DNA of 64,000 nucleotides, taken from Clostridia bacterium (GTDB lineage Bacteria; Bacillota; Clostridia; Oscillospirales; Acutalibacteraceae). Of the stretch, positions 58,309 to 64,000 are shown one piece after another. Position numbers and translations under genes: made by a program. The notes beneath the pieces are model-generated. The model did not search any database and had not been told where the DNA came from. It saw nothing but the letters and a program-made list of their open reading frames with translations. Numbering within the stretch: position 1 is the stretch's first letter; each line of letters opens with the position of its first letter. The stretch spans positions 1 to 64,000 of the forward strand of contig JAFSGH010000018.1 of assembly GCA_017440965.1 (NCBI GenBank), written 5' to 3'.

Positions 58309-59982
58309 TTAAAACATATTCTTTACAAAATCGGCAAATGCATTCCACATGGCCTTCATAAAGGCAATAAAGGAAGCAAATACAGATTTGAAGGTGGGCT
58401 TTTGTACTACATCTGTTATCCAGAAGCCGTCTGCCATATTCTCCTCGGTCATATTCAGGAACTGTCCCGGAGCATTCTCATCAAAAACAAGGAACTGAGA
58501 TATGTTTCTGTTATTTGAGGATACGGTTACATTTGAATACTGAGTGAAATACTCTGCAAGATATACATATGCCTCGCCGTAATCGTGATGCTTATTCTTG
58601 ATAAACCAGGTGGTCTCAGGGAAAAGACAGGTGGATGCATCTATCTTCTTGTCGGGGGAAATATACTTTTCGAAGCCGAGAGCAACTCTTTCATCTGTAT
58701 ACTCCTTAGTAAATGTACCGAAAAGACCTGATGCTGTTGCACCGAAGGATGCATCGGTAACACCTACAACGCAGTCACTTGACTCATCATAATGCTTCAT
58801 TATGGGAGCATTTGCAAGGCCGTAGCCTGCCATAACGCCGATCTCAACACCGTATTCCTTAGAAAACATCTTGTAAAGCTCAGGCTTTGCATCAACGATA
58901 TGCTCTCTTATATATTCGATCTTTTCAACAAGACCTGCATTATCCTTTCTGGACTGAGTGCCTTCCTTGCCGAAAACAAGGTCAAGTGCCTTGTCAAAAT
59001 CCTCGGGATAAACACTGCACCAGTAATTAGCCCATGTGCCGATACCGGTAGCACGGAGCATTGCGGGCATAAATGCCTCATAAAGACGCTCATAAAGACG
59101 CTCTATTGAGCCCGTTACGGCATCCAGTATTCCTGCCTGAGTCATATAGTCAACAGCGGTTTCAGCAAGCTCAAGAACGAGATCGCTTACGCCCTCAAGG
59201 TCAATACCCTCACCCTTCTTGCCGAAATACTCGCTCTGAAGAAGATAGGACTGGATATGCTTATCGCTGAAGGTGATCTGTCCGCTGAAGCAGTCATTTA
59301 CTATAGCACTGCCGTTGGACATTACCTCATCGTAAAATACCTTCTTTACAAGTCCCTCATCGCCGTAAGCTTCAAGATATGCAGTAATGACGCTGCCGCC
59401 GAGACATCTTCCCACAAGACATACCTGTGAGCATTTTGTTGTCTTAATAATATCTTTTATATACTGATGAAGTCTGTCAACATGATCATAGGGAGAAAGT
59501 CTCCAGTCATAACGGAACTTATAGTCGTTGATCTTAAAAGTACCGTCAGAGCCGGTATTGACAGTCTTTGCCTTTTTATCCCATTCTTCTATTTCAGCCT
59601 TTGAAACGCCGGTGCCGTACTTTGCATTTCCGTCGCCGCCCAGCTGTGTTTCATCCCATATGGGAGCTAATTCCTCATAAAGAGCCTGACCGTAATTATC
59701 CCACTTATTGAAGGGCAGACCTTCAAGCAGGAAGGGCTTGAGGATATTCATAGCCGTCTCGATGATCTTATCGGTGGTCATATCCCCTTCATCGTCATCA
59801 GTCAGAACATCAAAGCCGGTGGATATCTCATTTCCCTCGGCATCGCAGATATCAATAGAGCTTCCTGCGATAAAAATAATAGGACATTTTTCTTTTCTCT
59901 CAGTCCCTGAAGCAAAAGCGGGCATTGCAAAAGCAGTTCCTATAAGAACTATGCATAAAAGAAGTGATATTGCCTTTTTCAT
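58309..59982 (-). CDS. Secreted LCAT/lipase-like alpha/beta hydrolase with Cys nucleophile
   Basis: 557 residues. The signal peptide ends near MPAFASGTE. PIIFIAGSSIDICDAEG is the oxyanion-side strand of LCAT/PGAP1-type lipases, and KFRYDWRLSPYDHVDRLHQYI fits the substrate-side helix. The nucleophile elbow reads VCLVGRCLGGSVIT: Cys193 (codon TGT) replaces the usual Ser of GxSxG. Cys nucleophiles occur in dienelactone hydrolases. DYGEAYVYLAEYF near the end contains the last candidate catalytic region (NKHHDYG). The final residues (FIAFMKAMWNAFADFVKNMF) form an aromatic amphipathic tail as in the secreted phosphoesterases. Substrate unknown. Confidence 0.75.
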   Translation of the reverse strand: MKKAISLLLCIVLIGTAFAMPAFASGTERKEKCPIIFIAGSSIDICDAEGNEISTGFDVLTDDDEGDMTTDKIIETAMNILKPFLLEGLPFNKWDNYGQALYEELAPIWDETQLGGDGNAKYGTGVSKAEIEEWDKKAKTVNTGSDGTFKINDYKFRYDWRLSPYDHVDRLHQYIKDIIKTTKCSQVCLVGRCLGGSVITAYLEAYGDEGLVKKVFYDEVMSNGSAIVNDCFSGQITFSDKHIQSYLLQSEYFGKKGEGIDLEGVSDLVLELAETAVDYMTQAGILDAVTGSIERLYERLYEAFMPAMLRATGIGTWANYWCSVYPEDFDKALDLVFGKEGTQSRKDNAGLVEKIEYIREHIVDAKPELYKMFSKEYGVEIGVMAGYGLANAPIMKHYDESSDCVVGVTDASFGATASGLFGTFTKEYTDERVALGFEKYISPDKKIDASTCLFPETTWFIKNKHHDYGEAYVYLAEYFTQYSNVTVSSNNRNISQFLVFDENAPGQFLNMTEENMADGFWITDVVQKPTFKSVFASFIAFMKAMWNAFADFVKNMF

Positions 59983-60015
59983 AAGCTTTTTTTCCTTTCA
60001 GAAATATTTAATAAA

Positions 60016-60044
60016 ATTCTAACATAACAAAATGCATGTGTCAA
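60016..60044 (-). promoter_or_regulatory. Promoter of the secreted hydrolase gene
   Basis: On the minus strand, a perfect TTGACA (60044-60039) and TAGAAT (60021-60016) with a 17-bp spacer. Confidence 0.8.
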
Positions 60045-60131
60045 TCAAAAAACATATACCTTCAGCCTCAATAAAAGAAATTTGTACAGAAATAAGGTTT
60101 TTTCACTTAATATAAAGCATTCGGATGCTTA

Positions 60132-60773
60132 TCATACCTCAAGTTCGCTGAAATTTACTATATAAACATCGGACAAAGCCTTTAGCTCCTCGGTACAGGG
60201 CTCGCTTTTATCGTAAATACCGACTAATTTATAGCCGTTATTTTTTACCGTTTTTGCCGCATAAAGAGCATCCTCAAATACCCAAGTGGTCTCCTTATCC
60301 GTACCAAGCTCCTCAAGAACTGCATCGTATACACGGGAAGAATGTGTTTTCGGAGCGTCTACGGTATATATGGAAATTATTGAAGAAAAATATTCCCGCA
60401 TACCGTATTTTTTAAGGACGGCAATCAGGGCACTCTCACCCGTTGCGGTGGCAATTCCCATTTTTACTCCCTTTTTCTTCAGTCTTTCAAGAAATTCGAT
60501 TATATCGTTTTTCGGTTTAGCTTCAGAGAGATATCTCTTCTCTATATATTCAAAGAATTTGCTGAAAAGCTCATCGTAGGATTCCTTCAGTGAAAAATGC
60601 TCCTTTGCAAGAATAAGGGATTCTCTGAGGTATACCCCTCTGAAAAGTTCCTCATCCTCTTTAGTAAGCTTAAGACCGATATATTCAAAATACCTGTCCC
60701 TGATGCCCTTCCAAACGTGCATAGAATCAAAAAGGGTACCGTCAAAGTCAAAAATTGCTCCGGTAATATTCAT
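60132..60773 (-). CDS. HAD-superfamily phosphatase (beta-phosphoglucomutase-like)
   Basis: 213 residues. HAD motif I is GAIFDFDGTLFDSM with nucleophile Asp, motif II is MGIATATGES, and motif IV is TTWVFEDALYAAKTVKNNG; a helical cap (RDRYFEYIGLKLTKEDEELF) lies after motif I. The layout is that of the beta-PGM/phosphoglycolate phosphatase class, small sugar-phosphate enzymes. It follows the oxidoreductase gene by 27 bp, so it is co-transcribed with it. Confidence 0.85.
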   Translation of the reverse strand: MNITGAIFDFDGTLFDSMHVWKGIRDRYFEYIGLKLTKEDEELFRGVYLRESLILAKEHFSLKESYDELFSKFFEYIEKRYLSEAKPKNDIIEFLERLKKKGVKMGIATATGESALIAVLKKYGMREYFSSIISIYTVDAPKTHSSRVYDAVLEELGTDKETTWVFEDALYAAKTVKNNGYKLVGIYDKSEPCTEELKALSDVYIVNFSELEV

Positions 60774-60800
60774 TATTTCTCTCCGTTATTCCCGTATTTT

Positions 60801-61814
60801 TCAGAAATTATAATCAGGCTTTACTATTTTTCCCGTCTTTGAGGACTCGACGATGGAAAGGCAGACCTCAACTGTCTTTGCACCCTCTACTGCATCTGTC
60901 AGAACATCCTTGCCATTGAGAACGGCATTTGCAAAGACTTCAAATTCCTTGACTGCATTATGGTTATTTACTTCAACCTCAATGATCTCGGGCTTTTCGT
61001 TTACAACGCCCTCACTGTCAGTGGTGAAAAGAGTCATCGTAGGTGAGGTATTGTCGCAGATAAGAGTACCCTTAGTACCGTAAATGCAGGTTCTCATTGT
61101 ATAATCACGCTTACAGCCTGTTGAAACAAATACCTTGCCTGCAACATTTTCACCGAACTTCATAATTGCAATTGTAGCATCATCATAGGGAACCTGAGGC
61201 AGAAGCTTATGCATACCGTAAGCAAAAACCTCCTCGGGATCGCCTACGAGCCAGCGGATAAGATCTACAGCGTGACAGCCTCCGCCGATAACACCGTGGC
61301 GAAGAGGATCTGCACGCCAGTTATCAACAAGCTTCATATAATCGTGGGCATATTCGGATTCTATAAAATAAACCTCACCGAGAGTGCCTGCTTCAATAAT
61401 TTCCTTTGCCTTTTCGAAGGCGGGAGTATAACGGCAGATCTGACCGACCATAAATTTACAGCCTGATTCCCTGCTTACCTCTATTATCTCCTTTACATCC
61501 TCTCTCGTAAGAGCAAGAGGCTTTTCGCAGAGCACATGCTTTCCCGCACGAAGCATATCACAGCTGATCTTCTTATGAAGCTGATCGGGAACCGCTACGG
61601 TAACAATATCTATATCCTTATTGTTCACGATATCATTATAATCGGTAAAGCGTTTTTCTTCGGGAATATTATATCTTTCGCCGGCAAAACGAAGATTCTC
61701 TTCATCGCAGTCACATATTGCGGCAATTTCCGCTCCTTCATAGCTTAATGCACCCTCAACATGGCACATTCCGAATTTCATACCGATGTTTGCAACCTTT
61801 AATTTCTTTTCCAT
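60801..61814 (-). CDS. Gfo/Idh/MocA-family oxidoreductase
   Basis: About 337 residues; the ATG at 61814 follows AAGGAG. The N-terminal Rossmann fold (KVANIGMKFGMCHVEGAL) binds NAD(P), followed by the family motif CEKPLALT with the catalytic Lys, then the C-terminal beta-sheet domain with GGGCHAVDLIRWLVGDP carrying the catalytic His/Asp. Members oxidise or reduce sugars, inositols or their derivatives. The GH43-like gene upstream and HAD gene downstream suggest a role in sugar catabolism. Confidence 0.9.
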   Translation of the reverse strand: MEKKLKVANIGMKFGMCHVEGALSYEGAEIAAICDCDEENLRFAGERYNIPEEKRFTDYNDIVNNKDIDIVTVAVPDQLHKKISCDMLRAGKHVLCEKPLALTREDVKEIIEVSRESGCKFMVGQICRYTPAFEKAKEIIEAGTLGEVYFIESEYAHDYMKLVDNWRADPLRHGVIGGGCHAVDLIRWLVGDPEEVFAYGMHKLLPQVPYDDATIAIMKFGENVAGKVFVSTGCKRDYTMRTCIYGTKGTLICDNTSPTMTLFTTDSEGVVNEKPEIIEVEVNNHNAVKEFEVFANAVLNGKDVLTDAVEGAKTVEVCLSIVESSKTGKIVKPDYNF

Positions 61815-61904
61815 TTTAATTCTCCTTATAAATCTGCAGAAAAACAAGACCTTATCTTTTTTCCGTTTCTTTTGTTTTATTATTTGCTCTTTCCGAGGTC
61901 GGCA

Positions 61905-62876
61905 TCAGCTTTCTTCTCCGAGCTCAGCCTCTGCAAAGCCGATGCATTCACGGCCGCGCAGGGGATGCGAAATATCTCTCGCATTAAAATAAAGACGAAG
62001 AGAATTCCCCGTTCTTACAAGATGGCTTGCATAGACGAACTGCTGCATCCAGTTTTTTCCGTTTATGACAGCAGGCTCTACAAGCATTTTACAGAACTTA
62101 AAGTCATGTCCGTCTTCGGATGTCATAAGAATTATTGCCGAATGGCTTTTTTTGTCCTTTTCATAAATACCGTTCTGAATGCCGATGTATCCGTCCTTCA
62201 GCTTATACACCTTAAGACAGCCGCTGCAGAGATTCAGCCACATATTGTTTTTGTCAGGCGAAAAAATAGGCTTCTCTGCGGAAACATAACCCTTTGTAAG
62301 CGCATCACTTTCGGCATAGCTTATATAAGTCGGCTCACAGAAGCCGCAATCCCTGATATAAGTCATCCCGCAGGAATAATAAAGACGGTATTTTCCGTCC
62401 ATAGGCAAAAGAAACGGATTTGAGATCTCCGTGCCTCTTTCGCTTACCTCATAATCTCTTGTGTTTCCGATAACTCTTGAAGGACGCGACCAGTGAATAA
62501 GATCATCACTTTCAATAACACTTATATCCGACTTCCATTTTACAAGATTTACAACATTCAGAGCATTTCTGAGGAGTGTCCCTGTTCTTTCATAAAAAAG
62601 ATAATACTTACCGTCTATACGGTTTATGTTGGGACGCATTCCTCTGCTTGCAACCTTACGGATATTTATAAAGCTTCTACCGTCTGAGCTTTCACACTGA
62701 TAAACGCCGAAGGTAGTATGAAAAAACATATGCCATTTTCCGTCGTGGCTGTTTTCAGGCGTAAGCAAGGACGGATCTGCCACGACAAAGGCTCCGCCGA
62801 AGGGCTCCAGCACGGGACTTTCGGGGCTTACCGTAAAATTTGCATTGATGATCTGATCTATTGTAAGATTTTCCAT
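61905..62876 (-). CDS. GH43/GH130-like five-bladed beta-propeller protein
   Basis: About 323 residues; the ATG at 62876 follows AAGAGGTG. No signal peptide. The propeller pattern is clear: FVVADPSLLTPENSHDGKWHMFFHTTFG (ADPS as in the catalytic-base strand), RGMRPNINRIDGKYYLFYER, GTEISNPFLLPMDGKYRLYYSC and SYAESDALTKGY. Such folds belong to arabinosidases, xylosidases and mannoside phosphorylases. The catalytic trio cannot be fully assigned by eye, so hydrolase versus phosphorylase stays open. It heads an operon with the oxidoreductase and HAD genes. Confidence 0.78.
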   Translation of the reverse strand: MENLTIDQIINANFTVSPESPVLEPFGGAFVVADPSLLTPENSHDGKWHMFFHTTFGVYQCESSDGRSFINIRKVASRGMRPNINRIDGKYYLFYERTGTLLRNALNVVNLVKWKSDISVIESDDLIHWSRPSRVIGNTRDYEVSERGTEISNPFLLPMDGKYRLYYSCGMTYIRDCGFCEPTYISYAESDALTKGYVSAEKPIFSPDKNNMWLNLCSGCLKVYKLKDGYIGIQNGIYEKDKKSHSAIILMTSEDGHDFKFCKMLVEPAVINGKNWMQQFVYASHLVRTGNSLRLYFNARDISHPLRGRECIGFAEAELGEES

Positions 62877-62932
62877 TAATACACCTCTTATCCGCTGTCG
62901 GCGGCTTCGCAATAAATATTAAATACAGGAGT

Positions 62933-63364
62933 TTACAGTTTCAGAAGCATCTGCACATGAGGGATCCCGTCCTCGAGAAACTCCTCTGAGCATATTCTGA
63001 AGCCTTCTCTTTCATAAAAGCCCGTGGCATAGCACTGTGCTTCAATATAAATATATTCAGCGGGCATTTTAAGTCTTATCTGTCTTATGCCCTCCTTAAG
63101 AAGTCTGCCTCCGAGTCCCGTCCCGTGACGGGCAGTCAGGACTCTTCCCATCTGAACGACTCCCTTTTCCTTGAAAAAAGCTCTGAGATACGCAGTTACC
63201 TTACCGTCTTCACGATAAAACACATGAAGACTGTCATAGTCCCTGCCGTCCATATCCTGATAGATACAGCTCTGCTCAACAACAAATATTTCAGATCTGA
63301 CTCTTAATATCTCATATAATTCTTCAGCAGTCAATTCATCAAAAAATTTTGATACAGGCTCCAT
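62933..63364 (-). CDS. GNAT-family acetyltransferase (ElaA-like)
   Basis: 143 residues; ATG after GAGAGGG. The ElaA-type sequence starts with ELYEILRVRSEIFVVEQ and CIYQDMDGRDYDSLH, and the acetyl-CoA loop is ARHGTGLGGRLLKEG. FYEREGFRIC and LEDGIPHVQMLLKL close the fold. The acceptor is unknown. A good promoter lies 33-62 bp upstream. Confidence 0.88.
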   Translation of the reverse strand: MEPVSKFFDELTAEELYEILRVRSEIFVVEQSCIYQDMDGRDYDSLHVFYREDGKVTAYLRAFFKEKGVVQMGRVLTARHGTGLGGRLLKEGIRQIRLKMPAEYIYIEAQCYATGFYEREGFRICSEEFLEDGIPHVQMLLKL

Positions 63365-63396
63365 ATTTACCCTCTCATTTTTTACTGATGCGACAT

Positions 63397-63426
63397 ATTA
63401 TAGCACAACAGATAAAAGCAAAACAA
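63397..63426 (-). promoter_or_regulatory. Promoter of the ElaA-like gene
   Basis: On the minus strand, TTGTTT (63426-63421) and a perfect TATAAT (63402-63397) with an 18-bp spacer. Confidence 0.65.
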
Positions 63427-63446
63427 GAGAAACACCGTCATAAACC

Positions 63447-63498
63447 GAAAAAAATACCTGCTTTTCAGAGCATTCTCTGTTCCGTAAAGCAGGTATCA
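63447..63498 (-). terminator. Terminator of the GH36-like gene
   Basis: AATACCTGCTTT pairs with AAAGCAGGTATC; on the minus strand the stem is followed by TTTTTTTC. It ends just before the promoter of the ElaA-like gene. Confidence 0.88.
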
Positions 63499-63503
63499 TA
63501 CAG

Positions 63504-64000
63504 TTATTTAGCGCTGTACATTAAAATTATTGCCTTTTCACCCTCGGGAAGAGGAATCGTGAAGCCCTTTGTCATAAGCTCCTCGCCCGTAAGTGAGGTG
63601 ATATTTTCGGGAGCATCCTTATCATATATCTCATAGACCGCCTGCGGAGCAAGACCGTTCAGTACAACAGTATATTCCTTATCCTTCACATCAGCGCGCT
63701 TATAGACCAATGCCGTGCCCTTAAGACCGTCATCGGAGCCAAACTGCATAGAGAGAATCTTATTCTTATCATAGCTTCCGAAATCAATAGGATAATAATT
63801 ATCCGTCATCAAAGCTCTTTGCTCCTCACAAAGATCATAGTGGTCAAGAGTATGTGAATAGAAATCCATAAGCACCAGAGGCATTATAGCCGATCTTGCG
63901 GAATACTCATTTGTCATATTAAGTGCAGTGCCCGAAATGGGAAGCCAGAAGGAAATGCCGTAGGTGTGGGACTGAGTTGCATCAAAGAGATCCGAATGAA
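63504..64000 (-). CDS. C-terminal part of a GH36-like alpha-galactosidase family enzyme
   Basis: Partial: the frame is open to the right edge of the window, so the start lies outside. The ~165 visible residues begin HSDLFDATQSHTYGISFWLP, then ISGTALNMTNEYSARSAIMPLV, which resembles the end of the TIM barrel in GH36/GH27-type enzymes, followed by a beta-rich C-terminal domain (GTALVYKRADVKDKEYTVVLNG, QAVYEIYDKDAPENI). The catalytic residues are outside the window. Alternative retaining glycosidases cannot be excluded. Confidence 0.6.
   Translation of the reverse strand, partial: HSDLFDATQSHTYGISFWLPISGTALNMTNEYSARSAIMPLVLMDFYSHTLDHYDLCEEQRALMTDNYYPIDFGSYDKNKILSMQFGSDDGLKGTALVYKRADVKDKEYTVVLNGLAPQAVYEIYDKDAPENITSLTGEELMTKGFTIPLPEGEKAIILMYSAK

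Noticed and set aside
1..64000. CRISPR array near the CARF nuclease
   Set aside because: Scanning for 25-40-bp repeats at 60-75-bp steps found none; the only regular repeats are the coding 225-bp units at 1616-2290.

Overview
The window looks like chromosomal DNA of a spore-forming, low-to-moderate GC Clostridia bacterium that degrades plant or host polysaccharides, probably a gut or rumen Oscillospiraceae/Ruminococcaceae-type organism. Evidence: a complete SpoIIE gene, strong AGGAGG ribosome sites, sigma-A promoters with 17-bp spacers, short U-tract terminators (often with a cUUCGg loop), and many secreted or cytoplasmic carbohydrate-active enzymes. No integrase, transposase, relaxase, phage structural gene or CRISPR array was seen.

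Layout. 1-9.3 kb: a secreted repeat protein behind a highly structured leader, a beta-helix protein, a GHL6-like glycosidase, a GNAT acetyltransferase and a secreted metallophosphoesterase. 9.5-15.6 kb: a tightly packed operon of GH42 beta-galactosidase, TIR-like/helical-repeat protein, nucleoside-hydrolase-like protein, serine hydrolase and CE15-like esterase. 15.7-22 kb: rlmB, a large protein resembling a catalytically broken P-type ATPase, and an MFS transporter. 22.1-22.4 kb: tRNA-Gly(GCC) and tRNA-Val(GAC), each with its own promoter and terminator. 22.5-32.5 kb: metallophosphoesterases, an XRE regulator with a double operator facing a secreted Cys-rich protein, spoIIE, a two-component system and a GT2 glycosyltransferase.

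32.6-43.5 kb is the most unusual part: nine genes on the minus strand with no metabolic role. In transcription order: a ClpP-type protease, a Sel1-like/AAA+-like protein lacking a P-loop, a VirD4/TraG-type ATPase without membrane segments, an ECF-like sigma factor, a zinc-finger anti-sigma factor, a two-module CbxX-type AAA+ ATPase, a Card1-like CARF-nuclease, a membrane protein with two Rossmann units and a C-terminal RyR domain, and a free RyR domain. Together they look like a signal-controlled stress or anti-phage (conflict) system with no CRISPR-Cas or cyclase in view. This is my best candidate for an undescribed system.

43.7-64 kb returns to carbohydrate and housekeeping functions: DUF2804 protein, secreted beta-helix protein, histidine phosphatase, AIM24, YgjV, GH16 glucanase, a Sel1-metzincin peptidase, MFS transporter, sirtuin, ribokinase and pentose-phosphate epimerase pair, WbsX/GH99-like protein, PRTase-like protein, a secreted hydrolase with a Cys nucleophile, HAD phosphatase, Gfo/Idh/MocA oxidoreductase, GH43/GH130-like propeller, GNAT and the C-terminal end of a GH36-like enzyme cut by the window edge. 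All functions are read from motifs in the translated sequence; no database search was run.
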